Positions 1 to 5,626 of a stretch of DNA of 15,160 bases are shown one piece after another. The stretch lies in the NCBI GenBank assembly GCA_022013615.1, contig JAKLQB010000268.1:1-15160 (forward strand), read 5' to 3'. The first letter of the stretch is position 1. Every line of letters starts with the position of its first letter. Origin of the DNA: Desulfobacterales bacterium. Lineage in GTDB: Bacteria > Desulfobacterota > DSM-4660 > Desulfatiglandales > Desulfatiglandaceae. The notes beneath the pieces were generated by a model. The model made no database searches, had not been told where the DNA came from, and worked only from the letters and a program-made list of their open reading frames with translations. The position numbers and the translations under genes were made by a program.

Positions 1-393
1 CGAAGCGCAACGCTTCGTGGTCTGTCTGTTAAAGCACGCGAGCCCGTGGACGCTTGCGCGCGCTATTTGTCCAATCATTCTCCCTATCTCCGGTATGATC
101 GCTACCTTGCCAAAGGAGTGCCCGTCGCCACAGGAGTTATCGAAGGCGCCTGCCGGCACTTGGTAAAAGACCGTATGGCGGTAACCGGTGCCCGCTGGAG
201 TCTGAACGGCGCCGAGGCCGTTTTGCGACTGCGTGCCCTTCGCTCCAGTCGCGACTTTGACAAGTACTGGACTTTCCATGAGGCTCGCGAGTACGAACGA
301 ACCCACCAGACTCTCTATGCCGGTGGCATCGTTCCTCCGACAATTGCTTCGCTTCCGGCTTCCAAACGAAATCATCTGAAAGTAATAAAGTAA
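1..393 (+). CDS. ISKra4-like transposase, C-terminal part (5' end outside window)
   Basis: The reading frame is open from the first base of the window and ends at TAA 391-393, so at least 130 C-terminal residues are present and the N-terminus is cut by the window edge. The segment YLRYDRYLAKGVPVATGVIE, followed by GACRHLVKDRM, GARWSL, AEAVLRLRALRSS and a terminal FHEAREYERTHQ stretch, is the conserved C-terminal end of ISKra4-family transposases as I recognise it. The GVIEG/CRHLVKDR region holds the last acidic residues expected of an RNase H-like catalytic core. The protein looks intact to its natural end. The gene would move the insertion sequence by cut-and-paste or copy-type transposition. 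A neighbouring selC gene on the other strand suggests that the IS entered the tRNA-proximal intergenic region. Family assignment is from memory of the motif and is fairly secure. Whether the element is complete cannot be seen. Confidence 0.85.
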   Translation, partial: RSATLRGLSVKAREPVDACARYLSNHSPYLRYDRYLAKGVPVATGVIEGACRHLVKDRMAVTGARWSLNGAEAVLRLRALRSSRDFDKYWTFHEAREYERTHQTLYAGGIVPPTIASLPASKRNHLKVIK

Positions 394-476
394 GTCAAAA
401 AAGAAAATGAAAGTTGCTACGAAATGCTACAAACTATTGATTAAGGTCGTCGCAAAAGAGCTACACCCATTTAATT

Positions 477-508
477 TTGTCCTAATTTGTCCTAAAAAAT
501 TAGGACAA
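477..508. repeat. Direct plus inverted TTGTCCTAA repeat forming a 9-bp hairpin
   Basis: TTGTCCTAA occurs at 477-485 and 487-495, and its reverse complement TTAGGACAA at 500-508, leaving an AAAA loop (496-499). The 9-bp stem is perfect, but no long T-run follows on either strand. It could be a protein-binding site, an IS-end structure or a weak terminator behind the transposase gene. Confidence 0.6.
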
Positions 509-569
509 TTTGACATTTTTTGATGAAATTTGACTCTTGAGATCTTCTGATAAAACATAAGGAAAGGGA

Positions 570-586
570 TTAAGAATAATTCTTAA
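570..586. repeat. Palindrome downstream of selC
   Basis: TTAAGAATAATTCTTAA is a perfect 8-bp inverted repeat around one central base, 17-33 bases beyond the 3' end of the selenocysteine tRNA gene. It may help end or process the tRNA transcript. There is no clean U-run, so I do not call it a terminator. Confidence 0.45.
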
Positions 587-603
587 CAACTTGATTTTAT
601 TGA

Positions 604-701
604 TGGCGGAAGTGCATGGGAATCGAACCCACCTGCCGAGGTTTTAGCCCGGCACACCGGATTTGAAGTCCGGGAGCCCCACCAGTGAGCTTTCCACTTC
701 C
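604..701 (-). tRNA. selC: tRNA-Sec (anticodon TCA)
   Basis: On the minus strand this is a 98-nt tRNA including an encoded CCA end (604-606). The acceptor strand GGAAGTG pairs with CACTTCC, and G is the discriminator base. The anticodon stem CCGGA/TCCGG encloses loop CTTCAAA with anticodon TCA at 664-666. There is a long extra arm (TGCCGGG...CCTCGGCA), and the T-loop is TTCGATT. The UGA-reading anticodon, the long variable arm and the length together identify the selenocysteine tRNA, which is charged with serine, converted by SelA and delivered by SelB. The eighth acceptor position appears to be a G-G mismatch rather than a pair, a small oddity. The gene implies that selenoproteins are made elsewhere in the genome. 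None is visible in this window. Confidence 0.95.
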
Positions 702-726
702 GAACATAACTGAGCATTGTGGTCCT

Positions 727-754
727 ATTCTATTCATGCAGTGCGTTTTGTCAA
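727..754 (-). promoter_or_regulatory. Sigma70-type promoter of selC
   Basis: The minus strand carries TTGACA (749-754), a 16-base spacer and TAGAAT (727-732), which is a perfect -35 and a five-of-six -10. Transcription should start near 720, about 19 bases before the mature tRNA 5' end at 701. A short palindrome, CCTATGAATAGG (759-770), sits just upstream of the -35. Confidence 0.75.
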
Positions 755-770
755 TAGCCCTATGAATAGG

Positions 771-828
771 CGTTCACAGTTTCAGGGTTCAAAAGTTCAG
801 GGTTGCTTTTTTATTGAACCTGTGAACG
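771..828. repeat. Palindromic intergenic element between asd and selC
   Basis: CGTTCACAG (771-779) is the inverse of CTGTGAACG (820-828), and inside it GGTTCAA (786-792) is the inverse of TTGAACC (814-820). The left side also has a tandem TTCAGGGTTCAAAAG-type repeat. The structure lies just beyond the asd stop codon and ahead of the selC promoter, where it could act as a bidirectional boundary. It resembles the tandem GGTTCAAAG repeat at 13007-13039. Confidence 0.6.
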
Positions 829-854
829 GTTACCATTATCTTAACCGAAATTGA

Positions 855-1970
855 TCATGATAGATGTTCAATAATGATCCTCAAAACCCTGCGAATAGGC
901 TCTGCTGCTCCCCACAAAAGTTGGTCACCTACGGTAAATGCAGTGATGTATTCAGGTCCCATGAGCATTTTCCTGAGCCTGCCAACTGCAATGGTCAGGG
1001 TCCCGTTAACCGCGGCCGGGGTTAAAGATCGAAGGGTTGATTCCCGGTCATTTGGGATTAGTGCCACCCAATTGTTTCCCTCTTGTATTATCTCAGAGAT
1101 CTCTTCAAGAGGCATATCTTTGTTTAGTTTAATGGTCAGCCCCTGGCTGTGGCAGCGCATAGCACCCACACGAACACACAGCCCATCCACAGGAATTGGT
1201 TTCTCTGTTTTCAGGATTTTGTTGGTTTCCACGAGACCTTTCCATTCCTCTCTGGTCTGGCCCGATTCCATTTGAGAGTCAATCCAGGGAATAAGGTTGC
1301 CTGCAAGGGGGGCTGCAAAATTTTCAGCAGGGAAGGTATCGCTCCTCAGTTCACCGGTTATCCTGTCATCAATGGCTATCGCTGTGGATGCGGGATCATC
1401 GAGCAAGGCCCTTGAGGCATCACCAAGGACTTGCATCTGGGCAATCAGCTCTTTCATGTGTTTGGCTCCCGCTCCAGAGGCGGCCTGGTAAGTCATGGAA
1501 GAGATCCACTCAATATGACCGGAAGAAAAAAGGCCGGAAAGTGCCATAAGCATCAGACTGACAGTGCAGTTTCCTCCCACATAGGTCCTGATACCCGAAG
1601 ACAATCCCTGGTTAATTACGGATCTGTTTACGGGATCTAAAACGATAATGCTCTCATCGTCCATTCTGAGGGTGGATGCCGAATCAATCCAATACCCGTT
1701 CCAACCTTGTTTGCGTAAATCAGGATAGGCTTTTTTAGTGTAGTCACCGCCCTGGCAGGTCAAAACTATATTTAGTGATGAGAGGAGCTCGATATCGTAT
1801 GCATCCTTCAGTGGTTGAGTGCCTAATCCTACATCAGGACTTTCTCCGCCGATATTTGACGTTGTGAAAAAAAACGGCTCAAAGCCCTTAAAGTCCTGTT
1901 CTTCTCTCATACGTCCCATAAGAACCGAGCCAACCATACCTCGCCACCCAACAAAACCGATTCGCAACAT
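855..1970 (-). CDS. asd: Aspartate-semialdehyde dehydrogenase
   Basis: The 371-residue product reduces aspartyl-4-phosphate to aspartate semialdehyde with NADPH. This cytoplasmic step is shared by lysine/diaminopimelate, threonine and methionine synthesis. The N-terminus MLRIGFVGWRGMVGSVLMGR is the NADP-binding loop of the family. GGNCTVSLM carries the catalytic Cys135. YQAASGAG holds Gln162, and RVGAMRCHSQ gives Arg267 and the acid/base His274. These positions coincide with those I recall for the E. coli enzyme, so this is the longer gamma-proteobacterial-type Asd rather than the shorter Gram-positive type. The start is ATG at 1968-1970, with a strong AGGGGG ribosome-binding site a few bases upstream. 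The gene stands alone: the sirtuin gene upstream on the same strand is separated from it by a repeat element. Confidence 0.96.
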   Translation of the reverse strand: MLRIGFVGWRGMVGSVLMGRMREEQDFKGFEPFFFTTSNIGGESPDVGLGTQPLKDAYDIELLSSLNIVLTCQGGDYTKKAYPDLRKQGWNGYWIDSASTLRMDDESIIVLDPVNRSVINQGLSSGIRTYVGGNCTVSLMLMALSGLFSSGHIEWISSMTYQAASGAGAKHMKELIAQMQVLGDASRALLDDPASTAIAIDDRITGELRSDTFPAENFAAPLAGNLIPWIDSQMESGQTREEWKGLVETNKILKTEKPIPVDGLCVRVGAMRCHSQGLTIKLNKDMPLEEISEIIQEGNNWVALIPNDRESTLRSLTPAAVNGTLTIAVGRLRKMLMGPEYITAFTVGDQLLWGAAEPIRRVLRIIIEHLS

Positions 1971-2002
1971 GATTTCCCCCTAGAGGTTGCTTTATATTTT
2001 TT

Positions 2003-2126
2003 TGACAGGATTAACAGGATAGACATGATTTTTTTGTAACCTCTCAAAAACTAACGCCTACCCCCCCTCCGGCCTTTAAGCCCTACTGGCAGGCCTGGTA
2101 TCCAGACCATCCTGTTATTCCTGTCA
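2003..2126. repeat. 124-bp inverted-repeat element (GACAGGAT family, copy A)
   Basis: The left end TGACAGGATTAACAGGAT (2003-2020) and the right end ATCCTGTTATTCCTGTCA (2109-2126) are inverted repeats with one mismatch over 18 bases. The interior includes a C-run and CAGGCCTGG (2090-2098), a motif also found inside copy B at 14879-14997. The element fills the gap between asd and the sirtuin gene, and its right end contains the sirtuin stop codon. No gene is present in it. It could be a miniature mobile element or a REP-like sequence working as a 3' hairpin. Confidence 0.65.
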
Positions 2127-2885
2127 AGGGTTTAAACCTCCCACCATCTGTCCCAGGGCCTCGGAGACTGAATCGTGACTGACCAGATCGGCCTCTGCAT
2201 CAAGGGGCGTTTCGTCTCGATTGATGATGATCAGCCTGGCACCATTTTGAACAGCGTGTACGGGCACAGAAGCAGCAGGATAGACCACTAAGGAAGAACC
2301 CAGAACAATGCAGAGGTCACATTCGCGGGCATACATAAGCGCATCCGCCATTTTATCCTCGGGCATAGCCTGACCAAAGGAGATGGTGTCCGGTTTCAGA
2401 ATACCTGCGCAGTCGTCACAATAGGGTACTTTCACCCCCGAATTCAAGCGTTCCTGTATGTCATCCCGGTCATACTTTTTCCCGCAACTCAGGCAGGAAA
2501 CTGAAAATGCCGTGCCGTGGATCTCAATAATTCTCTCCGGCGAATTCCCAGCCTTGTGGTGCAGATTGTCTATGTTCTGCGTGACAATGGCTAAAAGCTT
2601 TCCGCTCTCTTCAATGGCCCTGATAGCCAGATGGGCACGGTTTGGGACAGCATCTTTCATGGTATCATAGAATTCAGTGCTCATCTCCCAGTATCTTTCC
2701 CTGGCCTTTTCACTGGAAATAATCTTGTCAAAGTAAAAGTCTGAAGGGTCATATTTACTCCAGACACCTCCGGGACTCCTGAAGTCAGGAATGCCGGATT
2801 CTGTGCTCATGCCTGCACCGCTGAATATCAATATTCTTTTGGCTTCCTTTATTATCTGTGCACCTTTTGCGATCAAATTGTCCAT
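2124..2885 (-). CDS. Sir2-family NAD-dependent protein deacylase (sirtuin)
   Basis: The 253-residue product should remove acetyl or other acyl groups from lysine side chains using NAD+, giving nicotinamide and O-acyl-ADP-ribose in the cytoplasm. Visible motifs are the NAD-binding GAGMSTESGIPDFR (residues 23-36), TQNIDNLHHKAG (102-113) and the catalytic His123 in IHGTAF. Two zinc-binding pairs follow (Cys131/Cys134 and Cys156/Cys159), then GSSLVVYPA near the C-terminus. Length matches bacterial CobB-type sirtuins. The start ATG (2883-2885) has GTGGA about nine bases upstream. The stop codon lies within the right arm of the inverted-repeat element. The acyl substrate preference cannot be told from what I see: I do not find the Tyr/Arg pair typical of desuccinylases. 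The gene appears monocistronic. Confidence 0.93.
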   Translation of the reverse strand: MDNLIAKGAQIIKEAKRILIFSGAGMSTESGIPDFRSPGGVWSKYDPSDFYFDKIISSEKARERYWEMSTEFYDTMKDAVPNRAHLAIRAIEESGKLLAIVTQNIDNLHHKAGNSPERIIEIHGTAFSVSCLSCGKKYDRDDIQERLNSGVKVPYCDDCAGILKPDTISFGQAMPEDKMADALMYARECDLCIVLGSSLVVYPAASVPVHAVQNGARLIIINRDETPLDAEADLVSHDSVSEALGQMVGGLNP

Positions 2886-3167
2886 ACCGCTTTTCCACTT
2901 TCAAACCTTCTTGTATTTGAACTTCATCACTCTTTCATCCGCCTAAGGCGAAAACCCTGAACTCCTGAACCTGAGTGCCTCAATTGAGGTGGTACTTGGT
3001 ATCCGGTACTGGGTACTGGTTTAAAATATTATTTTTCATTTTTTATATCTCTATCAGGGAAGAAGTAAAAAATAAGACGTAAAATACCTTAAAACCAATA
3101 CCAGATAGCCAATACCCAATACCACCTAATTGAGCATCACTCAATTAGGGAAGTAATTACTATCCAA
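2886..3167. other. Intergenic region between vapC-like and sirtuin genes, repeat-filled
   Basis: No gene is seen. It contains a small CGCCTAAGGCG palindrome (2940-2950), the motif AACCCTGAACTCCTGAACC (2952-2970), and a long inverted-repeat element (2979-3148) listed separately. Confidence 0.6.
2979..3148. repeat. 170-bp inverted-repeat element with ~43-bp imperfect arms
   Basis: The left arm (2979-3022, beginning CTCAATTGAGGTGGTAC and ending GGTACTGGTTT) and the right arm (3092-3134) are inverted copies, about three-quarters identical after one gap. The right arm ends in a perfect 9-bp hairpin, CTAATTGAG-CATCA-CTCAATTAG (3126-3148). The AT-rich middle is not coding. The hairpin lies 20 bases beyond the toxin stop codon. 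A closely similar hairpin follows rluB at 4835-4855, so this is a recurring element and not a one-off structure. Confidence 0.7.
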
Positions 3168-3602
3168 CTATATCTTTTCTACCTTAAATCCCATTTTAGA
3201 AGCAAAGTCGGAAAGGAAATTGTCCGCAGAAAGAAACATCGCATCATAGACGTCAAATGCAGCAACGAGCTGCAGGGAATCAAGTGTTCTAATCCCCTCT
3301 TTGTGACCGTAACCTCTAATAATCTCCGAGGCTTTACGGTAGTGTCTTTCATCAAGAGGGATAAGCTGCATCTGCCTTGAGTCAAGATCATCCAGAAAAG
3401 TGTTCCATATGAGAACTTGCGCCTCCACCTCAAGGTTTCCAGTCCTGATCTTCTTCATGAGAGCGGATGCAAACTCTGTTGTCGCTACCTGGCAAAGATA
3501 GACGCCCTCAGCCTTCAGAATGATGGATTCTACCCTTTCACTTCCTTCTTCAGGATAGTAATATTTGACAAGTGCACTGGTATCGACAAAGATTGAACCC
3601 AC
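3168..3602 (-). CDS. PIN-domain ribonuclease toxin (VapC-like)
   Basis: The 144-residue PIN-fold protein is the probable toxin of a type II toxin-antitoxin pair. Members of this family cleave RNA, often tRNA or rRNA, with a magnesium-binding acidic cluster. Candidate acidic residues are Asp7 in IFVDTSALVKYY, Glu43 in TTEFASAL, Asp108 in RTLDSLQLVAA and Asp127 in FLSADNF, which matches the usual four-residue pattern. It starts with GTG (3600-3602) directly after the antitoxin TAG (3603-3605), with no base between, so translation is almost surely coupled to the antitoxin. No separate promoter is evident. Which RNA is cut cannot be read from the sequence. Confidence 0.9.
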   Translation of the reverse strand: MGSIFVDTSALVKYYYPEEGSERVESIILKAEGVYLCQVATTEFASALMKKIRTGNLEVEAQVLIWNTFLDDLDSRQMQLIPLDERHYRKASEIIRGYGHKEGIRTLDSLQLVAAFDVYDAMFLSADNFLSDFASKMGFKVEKI

Positions 3603-3839
3603 CTAAAAACGCTCCTCCCTTGATTCAAGAATAACTTCCGAGAGCGGTTTCCCCATTGGCTTAATAGCCTTCCGTAATTCTTTGTGAGTCTTGAGTGTCC
3701 TCGGAATCTTCTTTTCAACTGGAACCAGTTTGGCAACAGGTTCATCCCTTTTAGTTATTATAACCTCTTCGCCTTTCTGTACCCTGTTGATATACTCAGA
3801 AAAGTTTTTACGCATCTCCTTGATGCCGGTCTTTATCAT
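3603..3839 (-). CDS. Phd/YefM-family antitoxin
   Basis: The 78-residue protein has the Phd/YefM N-terminal fold signature: MIKTGIKEMRKNFSEYINRV followed by KGEEVIITKRDEPVAKLVP. Such antitoxins bind the toxin through a flexible C-terminus and bind their own operator through the N-terminus. The ATG at 3837-3839 is preferred. The upstream in-frame TTG (3855-3857) would put the Shine-Dalgarno TGGAGG (3851-3856) inside the coding region. The gene abuts the PIN toxin gene, and a promoter with two palindromes lies upstream, consistent with autorepression. Pairing of a Phd-type antitoxin with a PIN toxin is a known combination. Function as a pair is inferred from order and families. Confidence 0.92.
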   Translation of the reverse strand: MIKTGIKEMRKNFSEYINRVQKGEEVIITKRDEPVAKLVPVEKKIPRTLKTHKELRKAIKPMGKPLSEVILESREERF

Positions 3840-3872
3840 TTTCCTTGGTACCTCCAAAAAATATTGTTCTTA

Positions 3873-3901
3873 AGTGTACACAGGTGATCACATTATGTCA
3901 A
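3873..3901 (-). promoter_or_regulatory. Promoter of the antitoxin-toxin operon
   Basis: On the minus strand, TTGACA (3896-3901), a 17-base spacer and TACACT (3873-3878) form a near-consensus sigma70 promoter. The predicted start near 3866 gives a leader of about 27 bases containing the Shine-Dalgarno sequence ahead of ATG 3839. Confidence 0.8.
3874..3891. promoter_or_regulatory. Tandem palindromic operator of the antitoxin-toxin operon
   Basis: GTGTACAC (3874-3881) and GTGATCAC (3884-3891) are two perfect 8-bp palindromes with centres exactly 10 bp apart, one helical turn. The first overlaps the -10 box and the second lies in the promoter spacer. A TGTACA core is the known recognition element of YefM/Phd-type regulators, so this is the likely autorepression site. 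Confidence 0.7.
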
Positions 3902-4045
3902 GAGAATATAATGCGTGACAAACTCTTTCCTCTACGGCTGCCCGACTGCATCTATTTGAGGCTAATCCCTTCCTTTTTTGAAAAAGGTGCCCGTTTCGTC
4001 TATGGAGGAGGTTATAGGTGCTTCAACCGGATTTCCATCATCAGA

Positions 4046-4222
4046 TTAAGACACGGCTTCTTTTTCACCGGCTTCCTTGCGCCAGTCAATGCCCTTTATC
4101 TCGAGATGTCTCATCAAGACAGTGATAACATAGTTACTTAATGACCTGTTTTCTTTTTTGGCAAGCTTCAGGATGGCATCCTTAATTGCAGGGTCGATTT
4201 TAAAGGAAAGTGTCTCTTTCAT
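4046..4222 (-). CDS. Small ribbon-helix-helix (CopG/Arc-like) protein, probable orphan antitoxin or regulator
   Basis: The 58-residue frame starts at ATG 4220-4222 and stops at TAA 4046-4048. It begins MKETLSFKIDPAIKDAILKL and continues AKKENRSLSNYVITVLMRHL. This is the short beta-strand (ETLSFKID) followed by two helices, with the RSLSNYV turn typical of ribbon-helix-helix DNA-binding dimers. The C-terminal 18 residues are charged and could be a partner-binding tail. No toxin frame is recognised between it and the Phd/PIN operon (3902-4045), so it is either an orphan antitoxin or a free-standing regulator. There is no Shine-Dalgarno sequence. A good -10 box ends seven bases before the ATG, which suggests a leaderless mRNA. 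The fold call is fairly strong; the role is inference. Confidence 0.8.
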   Translation of the reverse strand: MKETLSFKIDPAIKDAILKLAKKENRSLSNYVITVLMRHLEIKGIDWRKEAGEKEAVS

Positions 4223-4229
4223 GACTGCA

Positions 4230-4257
4230 ATTATACTAAAATGTATCGATAAGTAAA
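4230..4257 (-). promoter_or_regulatory. Probable promoter of the RHH gene (leaderless)
   Basis: TTTACT (4252-4257), a 16-base spacer and a perfect TATAAT (4230-4235) precede the ATG at 4222 by only seven bases, so transcription would begin at or beside the start codon. Confidence 0.5.
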
Positions 4258-4352
4258 GTACAAAAAGGATTTTGTTAATAAGGTAAGCAATAATAAGTAA
4301 TTATATTATTAATAATTATAAATAATTAAAAACTAATTAAACGTAGAACTTA

Positions 4353-4365
4353 GGGGCTTCGCCCC
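4353..4365. terminator. GGGGC/GCCCC hairpin downstream of tRNA-Val
   Basis: GGGGC-TTC-GCCCC is a compact 5-bp hairpin, 32 bases beyond the tRNA-Val 3' end on the minus strand. It is followed by T-rich but not uniform sequence. It may terminate the tRNA transcript. The upstream stretch 4260-4350 is strongly AT-rich and non-coding. Confidence 0.4.
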
Positions 4366-4396
4366 AATTGGAATATTGGATGTTTGTTTAGTAAAA

Positions 4397-4471
4397 TGGT
4401 GGGCGGTGGGGGATTTGAACCCCCGGCTTCCACCGTGTGAGGATGGCACTCTCCCGCTGAGTTAACCGCCC
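4397..4471 (-). tRNA. tRNA-Val (anticodon CAC)
   Basis: The minus strand gives a 75-nt cloverleaf with encoded CCA. Acceptor GGGCGGT pairs with ACCGCCC, the D-stem is ACTC/GAGT, the anticodon stem is CCATC/GGTGG around loop CTCACAC with anticodon CAC, and the T-stem GGGGG/CCCCC encloses TTCAAAT. CAC reads the valine codon GUG. Confidence 0.93.
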
Positions 4472-4654
4472 AGTCTATGTTGGTTGAGTTGTTGAATTGA
4501 GAGGTCTAAAATAGCGATTTACACATACAACACTAATATACGGCCTGTAAATAAAAAAAATGAAAAATATTCGTTTAAACCAGTACCTAGAGAAGCTCTG
4601 TCTCAAACCGACGAGTTTGTGTGCATTTATCAAATTTACTGCTTAAAGTGTAGA

Positions 4655-4739
4655 GATGCTGGTTGCTGGATGCTCGATGCTGGATAAAGAAAAAACATTT
4701 CTTATTACATCCAGTATCCAGAGGCCAGCATCCAGTATC
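4655..4739. repeat. Long hairpin built of GATGCTGGAT-type repeats
   Basis: The left arm (4655-4685) and the right arm (4709-4739), each 31 bases, are inverted copies matching at 24 positions. Each arm is itself a degenerate tandem of GATGCTGGAT or GATACTGGAT. The 23-base centre is A-rich. It is probably a repetitive intergenic element of the genome, with no coding content. Confidence 0.65.
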
Positions 4740-4834
4740 TTTATATTATTTGCACCACAATATATTGAAACTTGACATAAATTTTAAGATCTTAGCCTAT
4801 AAAGACACCTAATGGCGGATATCAAATACCACTT

Positions 4835-4855
4835 CAATTGAGTTTGACTCAATTG
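4835..4855. repeat. Hairpin immediately after rluB
   Basis: CAATTGAG-TTTGA-CTCAATTG is a perfect 8-bp stem, three bases beyond the rluB stop. It is followed on the minus strand by AGTGGTATT, just as the hairpin at 3126-3148 is followed by AGGTGGTATT. It may protect or end the trpS-scpA-scpB-rluB transcript, but it lacks a U-run. Confidence 0.55.
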
Positions 4856-4858
4856 AGG

Positions 4859-5626
4859 TTAAACCATGCCCACTAATTTTTTCATTGATTCTACCTCTAC
4901 TGTTTCGAGGTGGCGGTATTCGCCAATTTTTAGATCGCCCAAAGTGATTTTACCGAAGCCGGTTCGTATCAGGTGCACCACACTATGCCCCACAGCTTCC
5001 ACCATTCTCCGCACCTGGCGAGACTTTCCCTCAGTAATGGTCATCCTGAGTATGCTCTGTGTTGCACTGCGAGTAATCACGCTTGTCTTGGATCGAACCG
5101 TGCTCCCGTCCGGTAGTTGAACGCCTTTCCTCAAAAGGGCTACGGATTCATCTTTTATAATGCCGGGTACAGTCACTTTGTAAGTGCGCGGGACCTGGAA
5201 GCGCGGATGGGTCATACGATGTGCCCATTCACCATCATTGGTAAAAAATAACAGTCCGAGTGTATCAAAATCGAGGCGTCCTACAGGATAAACCCGCTGG
5301 AGAACATCCTTTACGAGATCGGTTACCAAAGGCCTGCCTTGCGGATCACTAAGGGAGGACATATAGCCAAAGGGCTTATTGAGCAGTAAATAGAGCCTTT
5401 CAGATGGTTTTGGGATTTCCTGACCATCTACGCAAATACGATCAATACCCCAGATTGCCCGGGTACCAGGCTCATTCAGCAAACGGCCATTGACCATGAC
5501 CCTGCCCGATCTGATCCAGTCGTCCGCCTTGCGTCTGGAAGTAATGCCTGCGAGGGACAGTATTCGGTTGATCCTCTGGGCCTGTTCGCCATGCGCATGC
5601 CCGTTTCCTGGTGATAGTTCAGTCAT
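4859..5626 (-). CDS. rluB: 23S rRNA pseudouridine synthase, RsuA/RluB family
   Basis: The 255-residue enzyme isomerises uridine to pseudouridine in ribosomal RNA. An N-terminal S4 RNA-binding domain (about residues 17-65, RINRILSLAGITSRRKADDW) precedes the catalytic domain. There, YPVGRLDFDTLGLLFFTNDG (113-132) contains the catalytic Asp119, and the later TEGKSRQVRRM and HLIRTGFG blocks are also family signatures. I chose ATG 5624-5626, which has GAGGAA five bases upstream and overlaps the scpB stop by eight bases. A longer frame up to 5689 would run 71 bases into scpB. It is the last gene of the trpS-scpA-scpB-rluB cluster, an arrangement common in bacteria. RluB is the likeliest subfamily from the scpB neighbourhood; RluE/RluF/RsuA cannot be excluded by motif alone. 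Confidence 0.92.
   Translation of the reverse strand: MTELSPGNGHAHGEQAQRINRILSLAGITSRRKADDWIRSGRVMVNGRLLNEPGTRAIWGIDRICVDGQEIPKPSERLYLLLNKPFGYMSSLSDPQGRPLVTDLVKDVLQRVYPVGRLDFDTLGLLFFTNDGEWAHRMTHPRFQVPRTYKVTVPGIIKDESVALLRKGVQLPDGSTVRSKTSVITRSATQSILRMTITEGKSRQVRRMVEAVGHSVVHLIRTGFGKITLGDLKIGEYRHLETVEVESMKKLVGMV

Larger units (their letters stand above)
394..603. other. 3' flank of the IS: probable IS right end, hairpins, no gene
   Basis: No coding frame of note. About 55-77 bases after the transposase stop lies GTCGCAAAAGAGCTACACCC (about 450-469), whose position and CACCC end would suit the right terminal inverted repeat of the IS. This is inference, because the left end is outside the window. 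Beyond it are a short direct/inverted repeat cluster (477-508) and a palindrome (570-586), described separately. Confidence 0.4.
4472..4858. other. Intergenic region between tRNA-Val and rluB, two repeat structures
   Basis: No coding frame is supported. The stretch carries AATATTCGTTTAAACCAG followed by TACC (about 4565-4588). This resembles the inverted interior edge of the 2979-3148 element and may be a decayed fragment of it. It also holds the hairpin elements at 4655-4739 and 4835-4855. Confidence 0.5.

Noticed and set aside
874..1275. 133-codon plus-strand open frame inside asd
   Set aside because: Antisense shadow of asd, whose catalytic residues are all present on the minus strand.
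3845..4141. 98-codon plus-strand open frame across the toxin-antitoxin promoter and RHH gene
   Set aside because: It overlaps a clear promoter and a recognisable RHH gene on the other strand, has no ribosome-binding site and shows no known motif.
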